A stretch of 64,000 nucleotides of DNA from Diphasiastrum complanatum (taxonomy: Eukaryota > Streptophyta > Lycopodiopsida > Lycopodiales > Lycopodiaceae). Position numbers and translations under genes: made by a program. Location of the stretch: NCBI GenBank assembly GCA_029204225.1, contig CM055092.1:87951666-88015665 (forward strand), in the 5' to 3' direction. Shown here piece after piece: positions 1 to 10,815 of the stretch (position 1 is its first letter; each line of letters starts with the position of its first letter). The notes below the pieces were generated by a model. That model was not told the origin of the DNA and searched no databases. It worked only from the letters and a program-made list of their open reading frames with translations.

Positions 1-1490
1 AGCTGAGTTGAGACGCGAATGACTCGGCTGAGATGGGACGCGAATGCCTCGATTGAGTTGGGAGAGAAAGAGGGGCGACTGAGATGGTGACACGAAGGAG
101 GTGCAAGTGACGTGTGCAGGGTGGGTGCAGGTCGTTCTGAGCAATGAACGGATCTGGAAATGTTTCAGATTGTTTGTATGAATCAGATCAAAGGTAGTGT
201 TGCAGCATGTAGCGTTTCAGAATGTGAGTGGGGCAAGCGGCAATGGGCCAGATGTTTCCTGATTCTCTACTTCAGAATTTGTTCGTGTCTTTTGCTTCTT
301 TTTCTTGTTCGTGTTCTGGTTCTTTCATCTTGTTCCAGAGCAGTTTCGAGGTTAGTTCTGCCTGTTATCAGGCTTCATGGACATTCATTAGATGTGTTCT
401 TGTTATTACAATGCCCAAACCAGACAGAATGGACTGATTAACGTTGTAGTATTGTCCTGCCTGTCAGAGGACACTCAGGTTTGTCACTCTTGCACTGAAG
501 CACATGCATAAACGACCACAAACAGTCAAGCATGCATGCCAAAACGTTCAACCATCAGGTCAACATGCAAAATCGTTGAACAGTGACTGAAATTCTACTC
601 TAATGCTGCAAAAACGAACTAAAATCAGATCCTACAACACTACTATACTTGCATAAATCGATAAAACAAAAAATAAGAACTAATCTGCAGCATTTTAGAA
701 GTCCAAGAATCAAGAAACCAACCAGTCTTTTGATTCTTGGACATCCCAAGAACATCAAGAACAGAGTTGTAAGGATATATGCAAGAACTACACCACAAAC
801 CCAGTCTATTTAGTTTACCTGAATGCTGATTCCTACATTAATTCACAAACAATAAATGAAATATAATCCACTCTAGGAAAGCAAAAAATCTAGTCCACTC
901 TACGAACCACAACCACACGCAAAGGAGGGAAGGGCAAGATCATGAATGCATTCACTAAAAGAACAAGCATGATCAAGGAGCTCAATGGATGCACCAAAAC
1001 TCATGGAGGCTCTTCTCATTTCAGCATGGAGTAGGTACATTTCACAAAAAGCTTCTCTTCTCAAAGAGGGAATTTCTTAAATAAGCAAGAGAGCTCCTTG
1101 GGTGGCATCCTAGTGGCATTTCCACAATACACAAATTACAAGTGGAATAATGCTCCCACTAGAGGTCACCATCAAAAGGTGGCTCACTCTACTTTCTTAA
1201 AGATAGGTCTAGTTGCATTTATTACTTTGCCTAGAAATACTAGTTCCTACATGGTCATTCCATCTTCCGGGATTCACCATGAGGCTTACACAGTTCTTGC
1301 TTGTCTAGTATTCTTCGGCTCTCAGTCCTCGTTCGTCTCATCTTCTCAGAGACCTCCTCGGTCTAAGGTGAGAGGTGCTCTTGGCTAGCTCTGGCCGAGC
1401 ATCTTGGGGATTTGTAAGAATCAGCCAACAATCATCACCTAGTTTTCATAGGAAGATGATAAGCTTGACAATAAGGTCATTACAACATCA
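1..1490. other. Unassigned sequence, no supported gene
   Basis: No long open frame, RNA gene or recognisable repeat end was found here. The first 120 bases are G-rich with loosely reiterated GAGTTG/GACGCGAATG words. The short frames on the plus strand (for example 160-441 and 1098-1388) show no recognisable domain and are treated as chance. It may be old repeat DNA. Confidence 0.5.
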
Positions 1491-1496
1491 GAGTCT

Positions 1497-1900
1497 TCAA
1501 TTGCTAGACCTATTGTTGCCATCTGATCCATTAGAGTCTAATTCATTTATGTGATTCTGAACAGAATCACCATCTAACATTCTAAGAGAAAAGAACCTCA
1601 GATGCAGCTTTGAAGTGACATCCCTCACTTCATATAATGTACTCAATATATCCCAAGCTTCTTTCGATGATTGGGCTTTTTTGATATGACCAATTTGTGT
1701 GTTGGAGATGTTAAGGGTGATCAAGGCAAAAGCCTTGCCATCCCTAAGCTTCCATTTGGAAATGGCTTGCTCATCGACACTGGAAAGTAGTTCGATTCAA
1801 GCGACTATTTCCCACAATTCTTTGGCCATCAATACTACTCTCATCTTGAAATTTTATAAATGGTTTTCGAACCATCCAGTTTATCTACCATTAGAGAAGA
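1497..1900 (-). pseudogene. Ty1/copia gag remnant
   Basis: On the minus strand the peptide from 1724 to 1497 contains the copia gag signature 'SSKEAWDIL' followed by a leucine-rich helix region, as in the UBN2/gag-polypeptide family. Upstream, in shifted frames to about 1900, the typical N-terminal words 'KLDG' and 'MAKELWEIV' appear, so the frame is broken by indels. A poor primer-binding-site-like word (reverse complement CTCTGATATCA at 2031-2041) lies on the expected side. Zinc knuckle and pol are absent, so this is a 5' fragment of an element. Confidence 0.6.
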
Positions 1901-2076
1901 CTGTGATTGTGATTCATTTGGAATTTCAAGATGAGTATATGCAGATAGTAGATTAATATGACTGAAAATAATAGTAGCAACTGCCTACACTATATGCTCT
2001 GGATCCGCCTTTAGGACTCAAAGAAGGAACTCTGATATCAGTAAGGCAAATCACTCAAGGACCTCATCTTCCTTGA

Positions 2077-2997
2077 CATCACAAGAACCGTTGCATCACA
2101 ACCAGAGACTTGTCTAAGACTTCTTACGAAATGGAATTAATAGACAAGTATAAAACCGATCTATATGAATGTTTCACATGCAGTATAGAGTGCACAATAG
2201 AATGTGATGAAACTGTGAAAGATTCAACTAGTTTCATCATATTTTGCAATATTTCCATGGCATATTGAGGCCAAAACTTGTTTTAGACTTAGAGGTTGAC
2301 TTTTCAAAGTTCATTAGTCTAAATTTCATTTGAATAAACACTTTTTGAAAGTGTGGAAAAGATAGAATGCGAGTTTGAGTAGATTCAATTTGAATAAGTT
2401 GGGTACATTGAATCTAGACCCAAAATTGGTAGGGTTAGCATTTTGGTGGGAAAGCCAAGTGGCCAAATAGGGTTTGGACCTGCTATAAAAGGATGTAACT
2501 CGTGGAGAGAGTCATCTTCTATCTTCTCTATCTCATTTCATGCTTATACATGGTTCTCTTGGGTTCTACTATCCATTGGTGCACTATCTTGGTGATTGCT
2601 TGCAATTCTATGTGTAGAATGATCTATATTTGCTATTTTTGGATCCACACATGTGAAATACAGTAGCTTGCTGGTTTTGTACGGACAACAACAGTACATA
2701 ATCATTTCATTCAAGTTTGATCAAGTTCTATTAGTGTTTGCATCTCAAATTGTGTGTAGATGCTGATTTTTCTACATTGGTGAAATTGATAGTGTATTTC
2801 TCTTTCTAACCAAAGATCATTCAAGTAGATTGGATCTTAAGGATCTGAAATCTTTCACAGAAACTTGTAATATACAAGCTAGAAATTGTCCTAGCTATGA
2901 GATGGGACAAACAATCAAAAATCGATTATATCAAAGTTTTCAGTTTGTGGTTCAAAATATTGAAGATATCAATATTTTTGAACATGATGATGTAATA
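2077..2997 (+). pseudogene. Cysteine-rich reading frame split by a solo LTR
   Basis: If the LTR at 2214-2859 and one copy of its 5-bp target duplication are mentally removed, a single frame runs without a stop from 2077 to 2997, about 90 codons. It contains a cluster of cysteines spaced roughly C-x2-C-x3-C-x3-C-x3-C-x5-C just around the insertion point and ends at TAA 2998-3000. The sequence beyond that is cut again by the gypsy insertion at 3013. The matching right-hand part may be 14689-15011. No family is recognised. An old gene or another mobile element is possible. Confidence 0.4.
2214..2859 (+). mobile_element. Solo LTR, 646 bp, with target duplication GAAAC
   Basis: The segment begins TGTGAAAGAT and ends ATCTTTCACA, a 10-bp terminal inverted repeat with canonical TG...CA ends. 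It is flanked by identical GAAAC at 2209-2213 and 2860-2864. A TATA-like word (GCTATAAAAGG) near 2483-2493 fits a U3/R promoter in plus orientation. No internal coding sequence is attached, so this is a solo LTR left by recombination between two LTRs. The TGTGAAA terminus resembles the LTR family at 11311-12160 and 59243-60062. Confidence 0.85.
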
Positions 2998-3012
2998 TAA
3001 AAAAAAGATCTA

Positions 3013-3760
3013 TGTAGTGGGTTTCTTTCCTTGCCTATCCTCAACCCAAGATCTAATCAATATAGCATCAAGGAGATGAAGTTAGTTGTCACGCGTAGGT
3101 TCGTTCCCATGAGAGCGATAGTATAGTTCAGATTTTAACATGAATGGAAGATCTAACACTAACATCCATTAACACTAAGCATTAACACTACATCCATTAA
3201 CCCTAGATCCACAACAATGATAGAAAATTACTCTTTCTCTCTCTCCCTTTCTCTCTCACAAAAAGCATAAAAAATAGCAATCCCAATAATGATCAAATTC
3301 AACAATTAGCAAAATCCAAAAAAAGCATGAGAAATGGAGGAAAAGAGAGGAAGAGCAAGGACATTCATCAATCCATTTCTAAAGAGAACCAATTTGCTTT
3401 ATTGAAATGAGGAAATGAACATCATGAGCAATTCGAGTTGGTCCCTTTTTATAGTAGAGAGGAAGACCCTGGCCTCTGAATCCTATTGGTCCAGTCTTGC
3501 CTCTCTTTTTATTCAAATTTAAAAAAAGTGTGGGAACCATCAAAATTGGAGGGAAACCCAACTTTATTCACTAACTTGACATTTAGGCCCTGCAACATTA
3601 AAAGTCCCGCAAAAAGACCTAAAGTCCTTTTATTAACTTTTAACTGATCAATAAAAAAACTATGTGATCATTGGGTTGGACTTAAACACACAGGGTGCCA
3701 AATCCCTCTCACCTATTAACTAGGGTTAGGGTTGCCTTGGGATCCACAAACCCTCCAACA
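3013..3760 (-). repeat. 3' LTR of the gypsy element, 748 bp
   Basis: Read on the minus strand it starts TGTTGGAGGG at 3760, immediately after a polypurine tract, and ends at 3013 next to the target duplication ATCTA. A TATA-like word (CTATAAAAAGGG on minus, about 3443-3455) and AATAAA-type words lie where U3/R signals are expected. The first ~36 bases recur at 14648-14683, the opposite end of the element. Confidence 0.8.
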
Positions 3761-6591
3761 AAAATTCCCCACCAAAACTGGTGGCGGTCCCATGACACTT
3801 GCAATATGCAGTTATTGGGACTTTTATTGGCTTCGCGTCGAATCTTGATTAAATGATACTGCACCTTCTCCATAAAGTCGAGGCATGCAGTATTGAAATC
3901 CAAATTGTGGGGCAGGAAACAACGGTGGGCTCCGGCAATCCACTTGGAGGTTGTCTATGAGGTGAAGCGGGATTCCCAAGAGCCTCCCATCATAGCCGCA
4001 CAAAAGTAGAGACGAGCAACCGACAGCTGATCTTTGATTTGCTCTGAGGCCATCGGCTTATTTGGATCGAATGCCAAAGGAGGGAGACAATCGTCCCATT
4101 TGGTTGCCACTGACGCCAATAGAGTTAGATCTTTAGCAAACATTGCCGATTGTCGCACCGTTGGATCTGGAGAGTGGACATACTCTCTTTGATATGCTTG
4201 TAAAGCACGATGAAAGTCCACTGAAATGGTCCAGCTGTAAGGCTGATGGATGATTGGCCAATTGGACGTATGGATGGTGATTTTGTCCATAGCCAATCCC
4301 AAATCTTTCCATTTATTTCTTCGCGGCAGTGGCACGTAATAGAGATCTACCCGCAATTGGCGAGGGCTGGCGACATAACTCCTAATTGATTCCAGAGTTT
4401 TCTCAAAAATCGTGATTCTCCATGCTGGCTGCTCTCCCAGTGCAGGTATTTTGGCCAACTCTTTGTCGGCCTCGATCTCGGAGGTCTTAAATTTCAGAAC
4501 CCATCCACCACGCGAGGACTCATGCGGATGTTGCTTTAAGAAGGTCTGGATCTAGTCCTTGACGTTGATGGGCCTTCTGAATAGAGGTCTTGTTCTTGAT
4601 GAGGATGGACCTCTTGTACTGCCGGTATGGTTGGCGGTTGATCTGCTATATCTGGAGCTCCCCCCTGGTCCATGCTCGAATCAATCCCTGTATCCATTGG
4701 TACAACTTCTTGGTGTGGGAGGGAGAATTGCGGCATGACCGGGACAAGGATTTGTGGTCCGGCTTCCAATACTTGAGCGGCTGCCTTTTCATAGGCGGTG
4801 ATGGTCTCTTTTGCCTTGGCCAACTCGGTTGAAGATGTTCCTTTGAATCTATCAAAGCGGCCTTGGAATCCCTGATGGGCCACTTTGTATGTCTCCACTT
4901 TTTTGAATAAATACGCAATCTTCGTCGGTGTGACCAGATGATCGGGTATTTGTGTTTGCAGATAGGCATCACGCTCAAGGGTGGTCGCATCCAATTCACC
5001 TCTCAATCTAGCTGGACAATTTTCTGGCTGATCAGAGTGTTTTCGGACCCCAGATCAGAGATTCTCTGCTCCATTTCTTTCTTCTTTTCTAGCATAGACT
5101 GGATCACTTGCCCAAGGCTTGAAACCAACCCCAGAGCATCACCAGAATCGATGGTCGTGGCGGCGGCAGCAGCAGAAGGACCTAATGGTACTGTCCTTGG
5201 TTGGCGTGGAATAGGTGCCACGGTCTCTTCTTCTTAAAAATTATCCTCCTCTTCAAACCCTTCAGGCACTGTGGCGTCGAACTGTTTTGGCGATTTTGCA
5301 GATGTGTCGACCCGAAGTGTGGCTGGGCTACCTTGTGTGTGAGGTTGCTGGCTGGCATCTTCGACACCAACAATAGACTCATGGATATATCCGAATCCTC
5401 TTCTAGGGGATTAGAGTTCAAAGGGCGTTGGGCTCTGGGGCATTTCAAAGATTTTGGTGGTCCCAAGGGGGTTGAAATCATCGAACATATCCATAAAGAA
5501 CTGTGTGTTGGGTGTGTGCGGGGGTGAGGTGGCCTGGGCAGCTGTGATGGGAATGGTAGGCCCAATGGTCACAGACTGTCCTTGTATGGGAGCAGAGGTG
5601 AGGGAAGCATCAGAGGCTAGGGGGATGGAAAGTTCAGTGCGAACAGCAGTAGGGGGTGGAAGTACAGTTGACGAGGTATGCCTAGTGTGACGTCGTGACG
5701 CGAAAGACGAGTTAGTAATTACGATCTTGCTGCGTGGACGACGACGACTATGAGAGCTTGAGTCATGATGGGATGATTCTGCCGATGCTTCTTCATAGAC
5801 TGAAAGCACAGAATCCAGGTGGAAGCCATGGATTCTGTTTTCTAAGTGAGAAGCAGCTAAAACGGACAATAAAGAGCCAGCAACAAACTGCTGTTTAGTA
5901 TTGGCCTTAATAGCTCGTTTGAGCTCACCAGAAACAGTCTTGAACCAATTATAGGGTTCAAGAGGAGCTTTGGCCAACTTAGTGTGGGATTCCACTATCT
6001 TGTGAAGGATTTGAGATGTGATGCGGTCTTTCTTGAGGTTGCCAACCATCAGGAAATTATTCAATAGCTGGGCAGCTGCGTGGATGGAAGGCTCTATGAT
6101 GGCTTCCAAAAGGTAGCCATCATTGGTTCAGTGCGGATCGTTGGTGAGGTCAATAAATGGCTTGATGGCCTGTTTGGCATGCTTGTGATTGGATGAGGCC
6201 TGCGTACCAGATGATATTCCTAGGGCTGCAAGGGCGGCCTCAGTGACGTGCACCTTGTGTGTGGCTCCCTGGAAAGTGATATAGAATTTGGATTTCTCTT
6301 CTTCCACGTACTGAAGGCAAGAGTGATGAAATCCATATTGATATGACCCGAAAAGGCTCTCTCATGAATACCCATTGCAGTGAGTAGAGGCTCCGCAAGG
6401 GTCATCCACTAAGTGACCATGCTTGTGCTAGGAAGAATCATGATGTCCGTTGTAGATGGGACATCACGATGGATAGTATAGCATGGAGACTGAGAAGTAT
6501 CGATAGAAGACATGATGATCAGAAAGGAATTATAAACACGTGAAAGTGTGTCCGAAGGCAATGAAGAAAATTTGGAAGGCTTTGGTCGCAA
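3709..6591 (-). pseudogene. Extra ORF (ORF-X) downstream of gypsy integrase, degraded
   Basis: Minus-strand coding pieces follow one another: 6591-6409, 6405-6220, 6109-5411, 5221-5003, 5006-4536, 4458-3955 and 3903-3709. They appear to be one ~900-codon ORF broken by frameshifts and stops. A likely start is the Met near 6511. The 6109-5411 piece has an N-terminal helical domain (key words 'EPYNWFKTVSGEL') followed by a Ser/Pro/Thr-rich linker. The 5221-4536 pieces are charged and look like coiled coil. The 4458-3955 piece is compact and Trp/Tyr-containing. A homologous arrangement occurs at 60063-61995. No transmembrane segment or known envelope motif was seen, so the role is unknown. Confidence 0.6.
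3764..3776 (-). other. Polypurine tract of the gypsy element
   Basis: On the minus strand GGTGGGGAAT sits immediately upstream of the TGTTGG start of the 3' LTR. This is the usual position of the plus-strand primer for reverse transcription, and it fixes the LTR boundary independently of the target duplication. Confidence 0.7.
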
Positions 6592-7431
6592 GAAAAATTT
6601 GCAAGAGCTTCGCTAGCACAAGTGTGGAATGAATCAAATTCAGCCAACTTATAGGTGAATTTGGTGGGTCCATTACACTAAATAGTAGTTTGGTTGATCA
6701 GTTCTGAACAAAAATTTGCAGGCATGTGCAGTACTGTAAAATTAGGCTATAAAAATCTCGGCAAAGATTTCTAGAGATCTGAACCTATCAGGCGAACGTT
6801 TTTCAGGGCTGACGAAGGATGAACCTTCGCCCAGGAGGGTCCTTCGCCCAGGTACTATCATAAATGCATTTTTTCACAATCTGAACCTATGGACAACCTA
6901 ATTTTAACATTTTAAGATCATCTAGCAGGTCGGCAAAGGTTCATAATGAGGTTATGATGCTCGGCGAAAGTTCCCAAAATGGCATATCGCTGAACATTCG
7001 CCTGACTCAAAAATTGGATTTTCTCTTGTCAGGAACCTTCGCCCACCTCAATTTAGATAAATCAAGAGTGGATGTACAGTTTGAGAGGTCAGCGAAGTTT
7101 TCTGGTACTGTATTAGGCCAAATCTGTCCAAATCAGTGATTTTCTAAGTCATTGTCCATCAAAAATACTGTGCTTCCTTTTCCTTATGCTGATGACTTTT
7201 TGACTTTTGCTCATCAGTCTTTTCTTATTTTTTGCTTTTTTTTTTTTAAATTGTCTTTTTCCAAAAAACTCAGCAAATTAAATACTGAAAACAAAAAATT
7301 GAAAAACAAATAAAATTAAAAAATATATTGAGATCAGGCTTGCTGAACTAGCGAAGCAGACTGCCAAAACTTGCGTAATCGACTGCCATTTACCAGAGTA
7401 TCGAATTGTTTTCCATCCAAGTGCTCAAGAA
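6592..7431 (-). other. Non-coding spacer with reiterated CCTTCGCC words
   Basis: This stretch between integrase and ORF-X has no coding frame. It contains several copies of a CTTCGCC/GGCGAAGG word in both orientations (about 6798-7040), plus a T-rich tract at 7222-7260. The same word occurs three times in the leader at 14442-14482. The spacer may hold 3' or subgenomic regulatory sequence. Confidence 0.45.
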
Positions 7432-8619
7432 TTATTGCCATATTTCCTTCACTTTATACGAGCCTTCACCGGTAAACTTCAACTTACCCTTGATCGGCTT
7501 GATTTTGTACATCAATGCAAGATCTCTTGCTTTCAGATCTTTTTTGTGCAATCGACGATCGTGCCATGCCTTGCGGCGGGCTTTCTCTGCTGCTAAGGCA
7601 TGAACTGCCATCAATCAGGTTTCACATAATTTGTGCAACGCTTCATGATGGAGTTGTAAAGACGTATCATCATTCAATCGTTCAGTGGCTGCTATGTGTA
7701 AAGATGGGATTAAAAATTCATTTGGGATAACAACATCTTGACCATAAACTAGTTGAAAAGGTGTTTGATTTGTACTGTTTTTGTAAGCGGTTCTGAATGC
7801 CTAGAATGCTGCATACAGTTTATGTTCTCAATCGGACCGACTTGCTTCAAATGTCTTTGTCAAAATGGTGCAAAGAATTTTATTGGAAGATTCAGCTTGG
7901 CCATTCCCTCTGGGATAGTAGGGAGTACTAAATCTGTGTATAACGAAAAAATCTTCCAGTAAACACTTTATTGTTTGAATAACAAAGTGTGTACCCCGGT
8001 CACTGACAATTTTGATCGGACATCCAAATCTGATTATAATATTTTCATATAGAAACTTGGCCATAGATTTCGCATCAGCCACTTTGACAGCTTTGGCTTC
8101 AACCCACTTGGTCATATAATCAGTTGCGACGATAATGTATCGGGCCTGAGATCCTTGCGCGATAGGATGAATAGGACCAACATAATCCAGTCCCCATTTT
8201 TCAAACGGTGCTTGCGATAAAACTGGATGCAGGGGTTCATAATTCTGTCGAGTAGGCAGTCGTGTTCGCTGGCAAACATCACATGTTTGAATAAAATTTT
8301 TTGTGTCCTTATGAAGCGTAGGCCACCAACAACTGGATTGCAAAAGTTTGCGAACAGTAATATATGTAGAGAAGTGTCCTCCACCCATGCCATCATGTGA
8401 AAACATGATTAAATCTGGTACTTCATGTGGTAAAACACACCTTCGTAAAATATTATTTGATCCACGATGGTACAATTGTCCTGCAATTAATTGATAAGGT
8501 TGAGCCTTATGAATCAATTGTCTCTTCTGTACTTTTGTCAAAGAGTCATTGGGTTGTCCTAGCATCAGATACTCAACAATATTTGTCGCCCACTCAGGTA
8601 CTGCTTCAACATAGAACAC
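7432..8619 (-). pseudogene. Gypsy integrase
   Basis: The minus-strand frame 8619-7828 carries the H2C2 zinc-binding region (ending 'CDVCQR') and the catalytic-core landmarks 'DYVGPI', 'SDRGTHF' and 'GQAESSNK', which supply the D-D-E triad. The C-terminal domain continues after a frame break at 7614-7432 ('LKARDLALMYK'). Integrase joins the LTR cDNA to host DNA. It lies directly downstream of RNase H, as in gypsy elements. Confidence 0.8.
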
Positions 8620-9401
8620 GCAGCATCTGGCAGTTCATCATCCACTTCAGTATTAACTGGTGCGGATTTAATTCGCGAAACGTGATCGGCTAGATAATGT
8701 TGCTTTCCCTTTCGAACCACAATCCGAAAGTCAAATTCAGTCAATAATAATAACCATCTTGCAATACGTCCAATATTGCATGTCTTGTTTACCAAGTAAA
8801 GTAACGGTTGATGATCCATATAAAATGCAAAGTGCATTTCCATGAGGTAGTGACGAAATTTTCGAACAAAAAAAATCATGGCTAGCGCTTCACGTTCTGT
8901 TGTTGAAAAATTCTTTTCTGGATCTGTAAGTTGTCTGCTTGCAAATCGTATAGGATAATCCTTCTTATAGTCACTTGGCTGCGTCAAAACTAATCCAATG
9001 GCGTATTTTGAGGCATCCGTATGAACATGAAACTCTATCATCCAATTTGGAGAACGCAGTATTGGTGCTGAAGTTAATGTTTTTTTTAACTTTTCAAAGG
9101 CTTCTAACGCCTCTACTGTCCAAATAGGAACAATAGTTAGTTTGTATATAGGTCGTGCTAAATCCACAAAGAAGATAATAAAAATTTGATAGTAGTTCGC
9201 ATGACTCATAAACACATAAACTCCTCGAATTGTTGCTGGCGGTGGCAATTCCACAATAACTTTGATCTTAGAATAATCTGTGGCAATACCATGTCTTGAT
9301 ATCACATGTCCAAGCACAACTCCGTGCGAAATCCATTTCTGGCGTTTTTTCATATTTAGAGAAATCTGATATTTGCGGCATCTTTCAAATACTTTCTCCA
9401 A
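8565..9401 (-). pseudogene. Gypsy RT thumb and RNase H
   Basis: The frame starts with the thumb/connection ('GHVISRHGI') and continues into an RNase H domain with 'HTDASKYAIG' and 'TTEREALAM', ending with a connection typical of gypsy pol ('KQHYLADHVSRI'). It is out of frame with the upstream RT piece, so one indel lies near 9356-9401. It overlaps the first codons of the integrase frame by about 55 bases. Confidence 0.8.
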
Positions 9402-10693
9402 TCGATCCAGGTGGTCTGTATCTGTACTATGAACTCCAAGTCATCCAAGTAAATTTCAAGGAATTTCTGCAGATAATCTTTAAACGTAAATTGCATTACT
9501 CTTTGAAATGAACTTGATGCATTATAGAGTCCAAACGACATTACTTTGTAAGCATAGGTGTCCCATTCTGTTGCAAATGCAGTTTTGTGACGATCGGCAG
9601 GTGCAATCTTAACCTGGTTGTAACCACTAAATCCATCCAAGAAACTATAAGCTATCGCTCCAGCAAGGCGATCCAAAATGCTGTCAATGAAAGGCAACGA
9701 AAAGTGATCCTTCTGTGTCACTTTATTCAATGCTTTGAGATTCACACAAATCCTCAATTTTCCATTTTTCTTAGGAACAATGACAATCGGTAAAATCCAT
9801 TCAGTGTGCTCGATCTCATAAATGAAAACGGTGTCAAGCAATCTCTGAAGTTCTTTCTTTATCAGATCTGCCACATTAGGATTACATCGATAGAACTTTG
9901 TAATCTTTGGAACTGCATCAGGTACTAAAGGTATGGTATGTTCAATCACTGATGTCGGAATACCCTTCAAATCTTGATAAGTCCATGCAAAGCAATCTTG
10001 ATACTTAATAAGTAACAAGCGGAGCGCTTGATACTGTTCAGGAGTAAGTTGTGATCCCACTTGTACAATCTTTTCCGGTTCTCCTGGTTCGGCAAGATTC
10101 ATTGGCTGGGTCCTAGCTGGGCCATCGTAAACCTCTTTAGATTCCGGTATGTGTTCTTCAGGTTCACGATGTGCTTTAGGTAACATAATAACCACATCAT
10201 CGAGTGTATAACATTTAAAATGCTCTGGCATATCATGCTGGACTACATTTGCTTGTTCTTTTTCGAAAGGACTTGTCTTGGATCTTCGTTTAGCCTTCTT
10301 AGCAGGAATTGATCGTGGAGATGATGACTTTCGAGATGATAATTCTTTCTTTACAGGTGAAGACTTCCTAGACGATGACGTCTTGCTGGAAGTCTGACTT
10401 GAAGAATCATTCTTGACTTTTCCTTTGCCTTTATCCAATAGAGGTGGCACTTCCTTTGAATCAATCTTCCGAGGGGGATTTTCCCATTTCAGAACCGTAT
10501 TATAATGTTGCTTAGCTTGTTTCTTCGTCATCAAACCTGTGATCATGTCTCTCTTCAATACAACTACTTTGGGTGGTTTGATTGTTGGTTCATCAGGAAC
10601 ATTACGCACTCCAAATCTGGTCGGATCCATATGATTTAAAATCTGCTTATCCGTAAGTTCTACATTGCCATCATAAGTCAAGGCATGGCTCAC
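9356..10693 (-). pseudogene. Gypsy reverse transcriptase with Ser/Lys-rich N-terminal linker
   Basis: The 445-codon frame begins with a basic Ser/Lys-rich linker, then RT fingers and palm motifs 'VPKKNGKLRICV', 'DGFSGYNQ' and 'YLDD' (the catalytic YxDD box). It ends in non-homologous residues after the palm, where a frameshift passes to the RNase H frame. Reverse transcription of element RNA is the family function. The catalytic residues look intact. Confidence 0.82.
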
Positions 10694-10815
10694 TGGTATG
10701 AGATCATCCTCAATTGGATCTGGTATAGGTTCTGTTGATATCTAGGCTACATTCAGCACATTTAGTGAAAACGTGATTGGTGTATCCAAAGTTCGATCTA
10801 ATAAGGAAATCTCGC

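Noticed and set aside
5003-6109. ORF-X as a classical retroviral-type envelope
   Set aside because: No signal peptide, transmembrane helix or glycoprotein-like cysteine pattern was visible in either copy.
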